DNA of 64,000 nt from Clostridia bacterium. GTDB lineage: Bacteria; Bacillota; Clostridia; Oscillospirales; Ruminococcaceae. The stretch lies in NCBI GenBank assembly GCA_009929695.1, contig RZZW01000005.1, positions 31,805 through 95,804 of the forward strand. The letters run 5' to 3'. Below, piece by piece: positions 50,566 to 58,868 of this stretch. Both the position numbers and the translations under genes were made by a program. Positions within the stretch are counted from its first letter, which is position 1, and each line of letters begins with the position of its first letter. The notes under the pieces are model-generated. The model was not told the DNA's origin, did not search any database, and saw nothing but the letters and a program-made list of their open reading frames with translations.

Positions 50566-51418
50566 CTCCTATCTCGGTGTCTGTTTTGGTGTGTAGCGTG
50601 AGTCTGCCACCATCATCGAGCGTGATGTAGCTGATAAGATCAGTAAAGTATGTTATCTGAAGTTCATCTTGCGGTATCATCATCTCGGCTCTTTTTCTGG
50701 CGATGGATGCCGCGATATTGAGTTTTGCTTCGCTTTCTCGGTACATCTGACTTGCCATGCTGACAGTCTTTTCGATGATTAGAGCCTCATTTGGGCAATC
50801 CTGCTCCAACTCACGGCATATTTCATTGTTGATTTTTTGAACTGCCGGCGACATATCCTGACGCTTATGGGGGCGGGGTATTAGGAGCTTTGTATTGCAG
50901 ATAAGGCGATTCATCAGGACATTGATTTTCTCCAGAAGCTGTGTGTCGCTGATTCTAATCAAGAATCCGCACATATCATTCGTACACATCCAGCTTTCAC
51001 GGACACGATGCTTATTGCTGACCCGCCTTCGCATGGGAGCGCCGCATTTGGCGCAGCGGACATATCCACGCAGGAGGTTGATTGCCTCACAGTTCTTTTC
51101 ACAGGTGTTGCGCTGTCGGGCAGTTTTTAGATTGACCGCTGTTTCATAAATGGTTTCGTCGACGATTGGGTCATAATCTCCATCCCCAATGTATTTGGCA
51201 TTGTCGATAATCCTTGCAATTCTCGCTTTATCCCATATATCTGTCTTTTCACTATAAGGAATCTTGCGCCCAGTCAGTTCTTCGGCAATCGCCTTAAGCG
51301 AGGAGCCTTGAATATATGCCTCGAAGATTTCTCGAATTACATCGGCTTCTTTTCGCTCAATGACGGTATTGCCATTTCGGACTGTGTAGCCATATGGGAT
51401 ATAGCGGATCTTTTTCAT
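50513..51418 (-). CDS. Serine-recombinase-like protein lacking the catalytic domain (triad member 2)
   Basis: The 301-residue protein begins directly in the recombinase domain (IPYGYTVRNGNTVIERKEADVIREIF) and continues through a zinc ribbon (CAKCGAPMRRR, CTNDMCGF) to a helical end. The resolvase domain with its Ser is absent. The start ATG is well placed 15 bases after the upstream gene, so it looks like a true gene, not a fragment. It may be a DNA-binding partner of the flanking recombinases. Confidence 0.82.
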   Translation of the reverse strand: MKKIRYIPYGYTVRNGNTVIERKEADVIREIFEAYIQGSSLKAIAEELTGRKIPYSEKTDIWDKARIARIIDNAKYIGDGDYDPIVDETIYETAVNLKTARQRNTCEKNCEAINLLRGYVRCAKCGAPMRRRVSNKHRVRESWMCTNDMCGFLIRISDTQLLEKINVLMNRLICNTKLLIPRPHKRQDMSPAVQKINNEICRELEQDCPNEALIIEKTVSMASQMYRESEAKLNIAASIARKRAEMMIPQDELQITYFTDLISYITLDDGGRLTLHTKTDTEIGDEENASDQNPEKNGNSH

Positions 51419-51433
51419 GGGCGTTCTCCTATT

Positions 51434-52978
51434 TCAAATCAGCTCTGTAAACTTCAGGCCACCGATAATCGTCATTTCCATTTCATCGGCTCGGCTGATT
51501 GTGATTTCCTTGATTATTTCCATGAACAGCTTCTCATCAAAGCTCTCCAACGGATCCTCCAGCTCATCCAGCGTCGCTTTCAAGTGTCGGACATCTTCAA
51601 GCATTCGGATGATTTGGGTGTCAAGCTCTGTTTGGCGCTCCTTTTTCAGAGACGCAAGCTGATTGCTTATTTCTCTGGACTGTGCCTGATGCACCTCGGG
51701 AGCAAGGTATCCTTTCGCGCGAAGCTGCTCCAGCATGAGAAGTTTGGCATTCAGTTCAGCGATATTCTGACTCATTTCTCGAGCGGCAAGATTGTTCTTT
51801 TTGTACATGATGGTTGCGGACTCGAGCCGGGAGATTACCTGTCCAAGAATGTCTTCTCCGAAGCGGAGCTTATTCACCATGGCGATGAAGCCATCATAGA
51901 TTCTTTCCTCGCTATAGTAGTTGGAGCGACAGGCATTTTTATCGCTGATATGTTGGCAGCATCCCCATTTTACATTTCCCGACACAATCCGTCTGCGAAA
52001 AAACGAGCCGCACTCAGAACACTGAATGCGGCTCGTAAGAGGATATATATTTTGAGTTGTGGATTTCGAGAAAGCATCCTGCCGCTTCTTGAGCAGGAAT
52101 TGAACCTTTTCAAAGGTTTCCTTGTCAATGAGGGGAGCGTGTGTTCCCTGTGCGTAGAATTGGTCTTCCTGACCCCTGTTTGTGAATTGTTTGAACGGAA
52201 CGGTCGTATCTCGGTAAGTCTTTTGGTATCGGCTATCACCGATGTATTTCTCGTTGCCCAAGATATAAGCAACTTTTGCAGAGCGCCAAACACCTTTCCC
52301 TGTTTTCGTGGGAATGTTTCTCGCATTCAGCTCTCGGGCAAGCTCGGAGGTCGAGAATCCGTTCAGGTATAGACGGAATATCGTGCGGACAATTTCTGCT
52401 TCTGGCTCATACACGGACAGTTCCTTGTTTATGAGGCGGAAACCATACGGAGCGCTGCTGTCTACATACTCACCGTCTTCCATCCGTTTCACGATTGATA
52501 ACCGCTGATTCTGGGAGATTGCCTTAGATTCTTCCTGTGCAATGGCAGAGAAGGTATTCAGAAGCATCTCATCGCCGAGAGCCAGCGTGAAGATACCCTC
52601 TTTTTCAAATTGGACCCCTATCCCGAGGAGTTTTAGCTTCCGAACATAGGCGAGGGATTCCTTTGCGTTTCGTGCGAAACGGGATACCGACTTGGTGACA
52701 ATAAGGTCGATTTGGTGGAGTTCACACATCTGAATCATCCGCTGGAACTCTGTGCGGTTTTCCGCTTTCATACCAGACAGACCTTCATCTGCGAAAATCT
52801 CGACCAGCTCCCATTCTTTGCGTTTCTGAATCAGGCTGGTATAAACCTTGATCTGGTTGGCGTAGGAGTTCTGCTGATCTGCCGAGTTGGATGATACTCT
52901 GCAATATGCGGCGACTCGCTTTTTATCAATAGCTCGCCGTGTGACAGGCGATATCAGCTTCACTTCGGGCATCAGCAT
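51434..52978 (-). CDS. Large serine recombinase (triad member 3)
   Basis: The 514-residue protein has a resolvase domain (YCRVSSNSADQQ; SRFARNAKE), a recombinase domain (PYGFRLINKELSVYEPEAEIVRTIFRLY) and a zinc ribbon (CSECGSFFRRR, CCQHISDKNAC), then a helical tail. It is the first gene of the triad and is preceded by a hairpin and direct repeats at 52994-53055. Confidence 0.9.
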   Translation of the reverse strand: MLMPEVKLISPVTRRAIDKKRVAAYCRVSSNSADQQNSYANQIKVYTSLIQKRKEWELVEIFADEGLSGMKAENRTEFQRMIQMCELHQIDLIVTKSVSRFARNAKESLAYVRKLKLLGIGVQFEKEGIFTLALGDEMLLNTFSAIAQEESKAISQNQRLSIVKRMEDGEYVDSSAPYGFRLINKELSVYEPEAEIVRTIFRLYLNGFSTSELARELNARNIPTKTGKGVWRSAKVAYILGNEKYIGDSRYQKTYRDTTVPFKQFTNRGQEDQFYAQGTHAPLIDKETFEKVQFLLKKRQDAFSKSTTQNIYPLTSRIQCSECGSFFRRRIVSGNVKWGCCQHISDKNACRSNYYSEERIYDGFIAMVNKLRFGEDILGQVISRLESATIMYKKNNLAAREMSQNIAELNAKLLMLEQLRAKGYLAPEVHQAQSREISNQLASLKKERQTELDTQIIRMLEDVRHLKATLDELEDPLESFDEKLFMEIIKEITISRADEMEMTIIGGLKFTELI

Positions 52979-52993
52979 TTCCTCCCTTCAAAA

Positions 52994-53055
52994 GTGTATA
53001 TGTTTTTGCAGTAGGTGTATATGTTTTGGTCTGTATCACATTTTGATACAGACCA
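52994..53055. promoter_or_regulatory. Direct repeats and hairpin ahead of the recombinase triad
   Basis: GTGTATATGTTTT occurs at 52994-53006 and 53015-53027, 21 bases apart. A perfect hairpin, TGGTCTGTATCA and TGATACAGACCA (53027-53055), adjoins. On the minus strand the hairpin comes first, so it may terminate the upstream transcript and leave the repeats as a control site for the triad. Confidence 0.6.
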
Positions 53056-53133
53056 CCGACCTCCGGGCAACACACATTATACCGACACCTTTGCCGAATA
53101 GCTATACAATTCTGAGAGAAAAAGAGAAAAGAA

Positions 53134-53292
53134 TTAGTCGGCCAGAACGATGTCGGCCCCAGTCAATTTCTGATAATATTGTTTGGCTCTATGGTACTCT
53201 TTTGCCGTGATTGAGCCGCCTGCAAGCATTTCCTTAAGGACGCACACGATACAGAGGTAATTGGCATTTTTCGTATTTTTCTGTGACAGCAT
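53134..53292 (-). CDS. Small SHOCT-like protein, 52 residues
   Basis: MLSQKNTKNANYLCIV... contains VLKEMLAGGSITAKEYHRAKQYYQKLTGADIV, the two-helix pattern of short proteins that travel with recombinase genes in clostridial elements. The ATG at 53292 follows AAGGCGGTAAG, 4 bases past the stop of the dead resolvase gene. Function unknown. Confidence 0.7.
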   Translation of the reverse strand: MLSQKNTKNANYLCIVCVLKEMLAGGSITAKEYHRAKQYYQKLTGADIVLAD

Positions 53293-53296
53293 CTGC

Positions 53297-53854
53297 TTAC
53301 CGCCTTTCTGCGTCTCGAATCATGGCTGTTTCCCATGCCTCGGGATGATAATCATCCCCGTAGTCATCATCGTCATAATCATCCGGCTCACAGTCGCCCA
53401 TATAGCATTCACGGAGTTCCCGAGCATAACGGCGGTCTTCCAGATCGTCCAGATACTTGTCCAAATCATAGGCAGCGGACATTTTCTTGACATCGTATCT
53501 GCCGCGGCCAGGTGACCAGATCTGAATCCCCTGGTTATCCAGACAGGTCATGATATCCAAGCTCATAAGCAGAGTAGTGTTGAGCTGATCCAAACTCCTG
53601 ATGAGCAAAACATCGAATGCATCTTCTTTGGCGGCCTGCAGCATTTGTGCCATCCCGCGGCCTCCATTCCTGCTATTAAAGTCGATGGAAAAGCCCATCA
53701 GTGAGAACTCCTGTTCTCCGGCGTAGGCGCGAAGATCTTTTTCCAGCGAATCAAAGCGGGGTTCGTGGTTGTGTGGAATCCGAATGTAAATCCAAGCGCG
53801 TTTACCAGCATCCTGCGACGCTGCTGTGGTTGAGCATTGTGTATTCTGGTTCAT
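53297..53854 (-). CDS. Second catalytically dead resolvase-like protein
   Basis: The 185-residue protein has resolvase-like structure (AWIYIRIPHNHEPRFDSLEKDLRAYA ... VLLIRSLDQLNT) but Pro replaces the catalytic Ser region and RSLDQLNT lacks the Arg pair of SRFAR. An Asp/Tyr-rich stretch (DDYDDDDYGDDYHPE) ends it. It starts the transcription unit that leads to the recombinase triad. Start follows TGGAGG. Confidence 0.68.
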   Translation of the reverse strand: MNQNTQCSTTAASQDAGKRAWIYIRIPHNHEPRFDSLEKDLRAYAGEQEFSLMGFSIDFNSRNGGRGMAQMLQAAKEDAFDVLLIRSLDQLNTTLLMSLDIMTCLDNQGIQIWSPGRGRYDVKKMSAAYDLDKYLDDLEDRRYARELRECYMGDCEPDDYDDDDYGDDYHPEAWETAMIRDAERR

Positions 53855-54391
53855 TTATATGTTCCTCCATTGTTTTTCAGTTTAATGACACAAAAACGGG
53901 GACAGCCTCTTTTTTGGGGGAAGCTATCCCCGTGGCTTCTATCATTAAGCCTTTGAAATTGCGTGGCTCTATTCGACACTACTTCCCGAGCCAGGGCGAC
54001 GAACAAGAACAGCGGCTGGCGCCGCTTCACAGGAATCTAACCTCCCCGAGGATCTCTCCGGGCTGCCCCCATTGCGTGTGGCTGTGGCTGGACAGGTGTA
54101 CCATTGTTGACTGACAAGATCATTGCAAAGCAGCTTGCCATAGCTGCTGTCCGGACGGATGGGTACCGCTCGCACCTCTTTGGCCGTCTTTTCCAGCGGG
54201 CTATTCCCGCCGTAGGTGGTCTTGGCGCATCCTCCGTTGTCGCTTATCCCTCTCGGGCTTGTCAGCTGATGTATTCAGGTCGTCGGATATGACCGCGTTG
54301 AGCGGTGTTTTTCAAAGTTCAGAGAGAAGGATTATTTACCCCCTCACTGTGTAGCCGACGAGAAGGCGTTTTTTAGAACTGAAATCGGAAA
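53855..54391. other. Long GC-rich non-coding gap with several hairpins
   Basis: No supported gene in 537 bases. It holds the stem ACGGGGACAGCCTC/GGGGGAAGCTATCCCCGT around a T-run (53897-53934), AGCAGCT/AGCTGCT (54129-54148), and other small stems. It may hold the 5' leader of the dead resolvase gene, a structured RNA, or part of an element origin. I cannot tell which. Confidence 0.45.
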
Positions 54392-54859
54392 TTATTTTAG
54401 AAATTTTCCGATTCGCTCAATTCTCTTGCCTACGCCGCGCTGTGACAGGCCAATTCTCAGGGCAATTTCGCTTTGCGTATACTCATCAAAGACATACATT
54501 GTCAGCAATTCTATGTCTTCTGCGGATAATGCTGAGAGTTTCGAGGAGAGGCCACTGTCTTCAATCGTCTCGACCCAGCTATACCTTCCTGAAAAGTCAG
54601 ATTCGCTGAAGGAAACCTTCAGCGAATCGAATTTTTTGAAGAGCCCGGACATGCTGTCCTCGTCGCTATCACCGATGCACTCTGATGGAAGCGGTTGTGT
54701 ATGCTCTCGATATCTGCGGTCGCTGAGAAAAGTATCGCAGTCGTACTCGTACATGCTTTGAATGACCTCTTTGCTCATACCGGCTTTGCGGTATTTCTTG
54801 CGGAGGATCGCCCATCTTTGTTCAAACTTTCTTCTTTCTGCGGCATTATTAAAGCCCAT
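54392..54859 (-). CDS. Sigma-70 region 4-like regulator of a mobile element
   Basis: The 155-residue protein ends with LSALSAEDIELLTMYVFDEYTQSEIALRIGLSQRGVGKRIERIGKFL, a sigma region 4-type helix-turn-helix. Region 2 is not visible. Similar proteins occur in the control region of Tn916-type elements. It probably regulates the element's genes. A hairpin (54876-54914) lies just upstream of the start. Confidence 0.72.
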   Translation of the reverse strand: MGFNNAAERRKFEQRWAILRKKYRKAGMSKEVIQSMYEYDCDTFLSDRRYREHTQPLPSECIGDSDEDSMSGLFKKFDSLKVSFSESDFSGRYSWVETIEDSGLSSKLSALSAEDIELLTMYVFDEYTQSEIALRIGLSQRGVGKRIERIGKFLK

Positions 54860-54875
54860 CGTTCATTCTCCTTAT

Positions 54876-54914
54876 CGTTTTTGGTTTTCAGGCGGGTGAA
54901 AGAAAACCAAAACG
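54876..54914 (-). promoter_or_regulatory. Leader hairpin ahead of the sigma-like gene
   Basis: CGTTTTTGGTTTTC and GAAAACCAAAACG pair with one bulge around a 12-base loop, directly before the start on the minus strand. Possible attenuator or protein site. Confidence 0.45.
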
Positions 54915-54994
54915 ACGGAGGGGAACGACAGCCGGGGCCGGCTTGTTTATTGGCACTGCCCATGCAAACTCTCCAAAAATGGGCAGCAAAAAAA

Positions 54995-55022
54995 GCCGGG
55001 CGCGAAAAATATCACGCCCGGC
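54995..55022 (-). terminator. GC-rich terminator hairpin
   Basis: GCCGGGCG and CGCCCGGC pair; on the minus strand the stem runs into TTTTTTTGCTG. Confidence 0.75.
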
Positions 55023-55058
55023 CTCTCGGCTCCCGTATTGGCTGGAGAGAAAACGAAA

Positions 55059-55090
55059 GCCGCAAGGCCCGTGTTAACAGGTCTTGCGGC
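55059..55090. terminator. Second GC-rich hairpin after the ArpU-like gene
   Basis: GCCGCAAGG and the near-complement of TCTTGCGGC form a stem around CCCGTGTTAACAG. Together with 54995-55022 it separates the ArpU-like and sigma-like genes. Confidence 0.6.
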
Positions 55091-55120
55091 GAGTGATTAG
55101 TATTCCCCAGCATGGACAGT

Positions 55121-55711
55121 TTAACATCTTGACAATCGCTTGGGAGTAGGTAAAGGGTAGGTACTTAGTCGGGTTATAGTGGGTATTTTGTCGGTATTCA
55201 GTCGGTGAAGTTCGGGCAGGGTATAGCCGAACAGACAGATTCCAAACAGATGGAGTGCCTCCTTTTTTCGGGTATAGAAGACGCTGCGCTCGATATTGAG
55301 CACTTCGGAGATTTCCGGCTCCGTCAGCGGAAAACGACTTATGTACTGCTTGTCCAGAATCTCGTAATATATTCTCCCGTATACGGGGTAATCCTTCAAG
55401 CGGACGAGAGCCCGGTCAATCAAGTCAATATACATACGGGTTTCGCAAACGCAGCATACTCGCTCGGTGAATTTCTCAGCCTCGATGTCGGGGGCAAATT
55501 CCGCGAGATAACGGATGCCAGCATCAATGTCATGGCCGCCTGTTTCGTAGGCGTGATCCCTGATTTCCTCAAGATGCTCACTGATTGCCCATGTGACATC
55601 CCGGTAGGATCTCAGGAGAAGCTTCGATTTGTGAAATACGGCATCGCTGTCCATTCCAAGGGACGCGATATTTGCCTTGTGTTTTCGTAAAGCTGCAGTT
55701 TCTTTAGCCAT
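55121..55711 (-). CDS. ArpU/RinA-like transcriptional regulator
   Basis: The 196-residue protein is helical and carries PLTEPEISEVLNIERSVFYTRKKEALHLFGICLFGY, a sigma-4-like HTH of the type found in phage late regulators and in control proteins of integrative elements. DRALVRLKDYPVYGRIYYEILDKQYI precedes it. The last 30 residues are Thr/Pro-rich. It most likely activates element genes. Confidence 0.7.
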   Translation of the reverse strand: MAKETAALRKHKANIASLGMDSDAVFHKSKLLLRSYRDVTWAISEHLEEIRDHAYETGGHDIDAGIRYLAEFAPDIEAEKFTERVCCVCETRMYIDLIDRALVRLKDYPVYGRIYYEILDKQYISRFPLTEPEISEVLNIERSVFYTRKKEALHLFGICLFGYTLPELHRLNTDKIPTITRLSTYPLPTPKRLSRC

Positions 55712-55745
55712 CTATAAACCTCCTTTGCGCCATAAGCAGCAATCC

Positions 55746-55809
55746 GTTAGCTTTGTTAGCGCACCAGCTAACACAACTGGGAAATGGTGGCGGGGCCTTT
55801 ACCCCCGCC
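55746..55809. promoter_or_regulatory. Half-site cluster and terminator hairpin between ImmA-like and ArpU-like genes
   Basis: GTTAGC occurs at 55746-55751 and 55755-55760 and its complement GCTAAC at 55767-55772. GGCGGGG and CCCCGCC (55789-55809) form a hairpin that probably ends the ImmA-like transcript. Confidence 0.5.
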
Positions 55810-55828
55810 TGTATGAATACCCTCAATC

Positions 55829-56572
55829 TCACATGAGCACATCTGCACAACGCAGATAGCCAGCTTGCTTGAGACGAATACGAACGGCCGTCCTGGACAC
55901 ATCAAAAATTTCCGTGAGTTCTGTGATCACATCCGTTGTCGATTTTGATCCGCAGCCATCCACAATATAGGAACCGGCCCGGTGTCGCCTCATGACAGCC
56001 TGTGCCTCCGGGTAGAATACACTCGCCGGCATGAGCATGGCTGAGGCGAATTTATCTGCCTGCCATTCCATCCAATCGTTTTCTGTCCAATACTCACGAT
56101 GCCTATCCCTGTTCGGCATTGATTCCCGACAGACGATATATGGGCGAGCTGTCCGAAGACTGTAATTTGGATTATCAGAATAATGCATCTGCCGATGGAT
56201 GATCCAGTGTGAGAGTTCATTGGATATGGTGAAACGGCGGCGATGATGCTGTTCTTCACCTAAAAGGCTTGCGTCAATGATAATCGTGCCGGTCATGAGC
56301 TTTTCCTCCGCGATCTGCTTCTCCAAGGTCATAACCTCAATGCGCAGATCCGCAAAGCTGATAATTCCGAGGATGCTGCCGTGAGCGGAGAGATAACGGT
56401 CTAAAATTGTCAGGCTGTAGGCTTCATCGGCCATCGCCTCTATATTTAAGGGCTGGGCCTTTTCCAGCATGTATGGTGCGTATTCCCTTAAGACCAATTC
56501 AGCAACACTGTCAAAATCATTGCTGCGGAAAAGGTACATGCCGTTCGCCTTTTGCCCTAAAGGTATCTTCAT
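55829..56572 (-). CDS. ImmA/IrrE-like protein with altered metal motif
   Basis: The 247-residue protein has the family layout, but the HExxH motif reads NELSH at 118-122, so the first His ligand is Asn. The downstream WMEWQADKFASAMLMP (E169) is normal. It ends with an HTH-like STTDVITELTEIFDVSRTAVRIRLKQAGYL. In ICEBs1-type systems ImmA cleaves the repressor ImmR. This one may be inactive, or use another ligand. It is 5 bases after the XRE gene. Confidence 0.75.
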   Translation of the reverse strand: MKIPLGQKANGMYLFRSNDFDSVAELVLREYAPYMLEKAQPLNIEAMADEAYSLTILDRYLSAHGSILGIISFADLRIEVMTLEKQIAEEKLMTGTIIIDASLLGEEQHHRRRFTISNELSHWIIHRQMHYSDNPNYSLRTARPYIVCRESMPNRDRHREYWTENDWMEWQADKFASAMLMPASVFYPEAQAVMRRHRAGSYIVDGCGSKSTTDVITELTEIFDVSRTAVRIRLKQAGYLRCADVLM

Positions 56573-56577
56573 GACAA

Positions 56578-56940
56578 TTATCCTCCGTTATCTATAGAAT
56601 CAATTATCTTTATCCACATGGTATCAGAGATGTTGCAATCACGCGCCTTACGCAACGCCACTCTTGCCAGATTGGACTGCTGGATGTAGGCCGTGAGGTC
56701 CGGGTAGATACCTTGACGCCGGCCACCGACTAAATCGTAGAGGATAGTTTCGTCCTCTGGAGAAAGAAAAAGGCAGCGTATGAAAACCGGGAGCAGCTTC
56801 TCGGATGGAGTGCGGTTTCCTTTCTCAATATCATGCAGATACGGCGCCGCAATATCGAGTTCAGCCGCAAGCCCGCGAAGCGTCTTGCCCAGCTGTTCCC
56901 GCCTGTCCCTTATGAAATTGCCAAGTGTCATGGTCTCCAT
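56578..56940 (-). CDS. XRE-family regulator paired with the ImmA-like gene
   Basis: The 120-residue protein has an HTH in residues about 5-60 (FIRDRREQLGKTLRGLAAELDIAAPYLHDIEKGNRTPSEKLL). The start follows AGAGGAAG. Paired with the ImmA-like gene it resembles an ImmR/ImmA control pair of an integrative element. Confidence 0.82.
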   Translation of the reverse strand: METMTLGNFIRDRREQLGKTLRGLAAELDIAAPYLHDIEKGNRTPSEKLLPVFIRCLFLSPEDETILYDLVGGRRQGIYPDLTAYIQQSNLARVALRKARDCNISDTMWIKIIDSIDNGG

Positions 56941-56957
56941 TTTTATCTTCCTCTCTG

Positions 56958-58196
56958 TCATTGGTACATCATTCCGGGCATGATGACTTTGTCGCGGCCA
57001 TCAGAAGGCATTTTTAGATTCCCCATCAGGCAGGCGGAAAAAATAGCCCGTTTACCAAAGCGTCCCCGGATTTCCTCTATGGCAGTGTCCAGCTTCTCTC
57101 TCCGTTCACGCTTGCTCACATCTTCAAAAATGCTGATCTGATATGGTGTATCTGCGGGAACCAGATTGATTGCACGGACAGTAATTGCTCTGACCTTATT
57201 ATGCCAGCGGTAGTTCATCTCAAATAGCTGCCGCGCTTTTTTTGCAATTTCCATTGGGCTCTGCGTTTGTGCCTCAAGCGGCGCCTGGTATTGCTTAAAG
57301 AACAGATCATTATCTCGGATGGTGATCTGAACGCCCCTGGCTGTCAGCGAGTGAAGCCGCAGCCGATGGCCAATATCCTGGGATAATTCCAACATGACCT
57401 TCCATACTTCTTCATTATTCTCGAGGTCAGCATTGCAGGTTATTCCGTGACCGACGCTCTTTACCGGGGACTCGTAATCCCCCGGCATTACACGGGAGGT
57501 ATCAAGCCCATTTGCGTATGTCCAAAGGGCGATTCCATTGATGCCCAAAAGCCTTTTTAGAAAGTCTTGGGACTGGTTTGCAATGTCACCAATCGTATGG
57601 ATGCCATAGCTGTCGAACTTTTTTGTTGTCGCTCTGCCGACATAGAGCAGATCCGATGCGGGAAGCGGCCATATCTTTTCTCTGAAATTATCTGAGGAGA
57701 TACCAGTAATAGCGTCGGGCTTTTTGAGGTCACTTCCGAGCTTGGCAAAGATCTTATTATATGACACGCCAATACTGACGGTGAGCCCCAGCTCGGCTTT
57801 TACGGTTTCACGGATTTCCTCTGCAATCTGCATGCCATCCCCGAACACCGTCTGACTTCCGCTGATGTCGCACCAGCACTCGTCCATACCAAATCCTTCG
57901 ACTTGGTCGGTATATCTCTCATAGATGGCGCGGGTCAATTTGGAGTATTTCAGATACTCGTCATACTGTGGTGGAACCATGATAATATCTGGACAGCACT
58001 GTCGAGCCTCCCAGTTAACCATGCCCGTCTTCACACCGCGCTTTTTGGCAAGCTCTGATTTGGCGAGAACAATACCGTGTCGGGACTTCGTTGATCCGCA
58101 CACGGCTACAGCCTTTCCGCGCAGCGCAGGATTGAGCATCATTTCAACCGAGGCATAAAAGCAGTTTAAGTCACTATGAAGGATTACTCTTTCCAT
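56958..58196 (-). CDS. Y-family DNA polymerase (DinB/UmuC-like)
   Basis: The 412-residue protein has the metal residues D9 (ILHSDLNCFYASVEMM) and D105/E106 (GMDECWCDISGS), the thumb HhH motif (IGDIANQSQDFLKRLLGINGIALW) and the little-finger domain. It copies damaged DNA with low fidelity. It has a strong promoter at 58277-58305 with an operator inside it, and the divergent XRE gene is its likely repressor. Confidence 0.93.
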   Translation of the reverse strand: MERVILHSDLNCFYASVEMMLNPALRGKAVAVCGSTKSRHGIVLAKSELAKKRGVKTGMVNWEARQCCPDIIMVPPQYDEYLKYSKLTRAIYERYTDQVEGFGMDECWCDISGSQTVFGDGMQIAEEIRETVKAELGLTVSIGVSYNKIFAKLGSDLKKPDAITGISSDNFREKIWPLPASDLLYVGRATTKKFDSYGIHTIGDIANQSQDFLKRLLGINGIALWTYANGLDTSRVMPGDYESPVKSVGHGITCNADLENNEEVWKVMLELSQDIGHRLRLHSLTARGVQITIRDNDLFFKQYQAPLEAQTQSPMEIAKKARQLFEMNYRWHNKVRAITVRAINLVPADTPYQISIFEDVSKRERREKLDTAIEEIRGRFGKRAIFSACLMGNLKMPSDGRDKVIMPGMMYQ

Positions 58197-58251
58197 GATT
58201 TATTCACGCAAGCCTCTTGACAAAAGATGCAACTTCAATTAAGATTTAGAT

Positions 58252-58338
58252 GCAATCGGATTTCATCTGTGCTTTGATTATAAGCAATCCGATTTCTCTT
58301 GTCAATAGCGACTTGCAAAAATTATGCAATCTGATTTC
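58252..58338. promoter_or_regulatory. Divergent control region with three GnAATCNGATTnC operators
   Basis: GCAATCNGATTTC occurs at 58252-58264, 58284-58296 and 58326-58338, 32 and 42 bases apart (about 3 and 4 helix turns). Each is a near-palindrome. The polymerase promoter (minus strand) is TTGACA at 58300-58305 and TATAAT at 58277-58282 with a 17-base spacer, and the middle operator sits within that spacer. Confidence 0.85.
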
Positions 58339-58355
58339 TTATTAGGAGGCGCGGC

Positions 58356-58772
58356 ATGAAATTCGGAGATAAAGTGCGTGAACTACGCACAGGAAAAAAG
58401 CTGACACAGGCGGAACTCGGAAAATTAGTTGGGGTTACGGTGCGGACAGTGGCCGGCTGGGAAAATGATGGGCGCTATCCGCAGAAAAGAGAATTATATG
58501 ATAAACTGGCGGCTGTACTGGAAGTGCAAGCTGCCTATTTGGCGTCTGAGGAAGATGAGTTTATTACAGAGGCTGCCGAACGATTCGGTATCAAAGGCGA
58601 AAGGGACGCAAAGGTCGTATTGTCGCAGGCGGCCGCTGTTTTTGCCGGCGGTGAGCTCAGCGACGAAGACAGGCTTGCGTTTATGACGGAGATCCAGCAG
58701 CTCTACCTTGAGTCCAAGGATATAGCGGCAAAAAAATTCACCCCCAAGAAGTACAGGAAGGACAAAGAATAA
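58356..58772 (+). CDS. XRE-family repressor-like protein divergent from the polymerase gene
   Basis: The 138-residue protein has an N-terminal HTH (VRELRTGKKLTQAELGKLVGVTVRTVAGWENDGRYP, residues 7-42) and a helical rest. The ribosome site is TTAGGAGG. Placed next to three operators it most likely represses itself and the Y-family polymerase. No LexA-type peptidase domain is present. Confidence 0.85.
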   Translation: MKFGDKVRELRTGKKLTQAELGKLVGVTVRTVAGWENDGRYPQKRELYDKLAAVLEVQAAYLASEEDEFITEAAERFGIKGERDAKVVLSQAAAVFAGGELSDEDRLAFMTEIQQLYLESKDIAAKKFTPKKYRKDKE

Positions 58773-58795
58773 CTCCATCATCTGCAGGGTCAATA

Positions 58796-58811
58796 GTCCG
58801 TATTTTTGGAC
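58796..58811. promoter_or_regulatory. GTCC-N8-GGAC site ahead of the ImmA gene
   Basis: GTCCGTATTTTTGGAC has the same half-sites and 16-base length as GTCCAAATAGTTGGAC at 40024-40039. Candidate regulator site. Confidence 0.35.
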
Positions 58812-58868
58812 ATACGATCTTGTAGAATTAACCTATGGAGGTTTCTGTACTCGATTGGAGGTGTGGCA

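Noticed and set aside
51308..52372. 354-codon plus-strand frame
   Set aside because: It lies antisense to two recombinase genes with full domain motifs and has no recognisable domain.
58252..58338. Possible short CRISPR-like array
   Set aside because: Only three 13-base copies with unequal spacing, each palindromic and lying on promoter boxes; they are operators. No cas genes are present.
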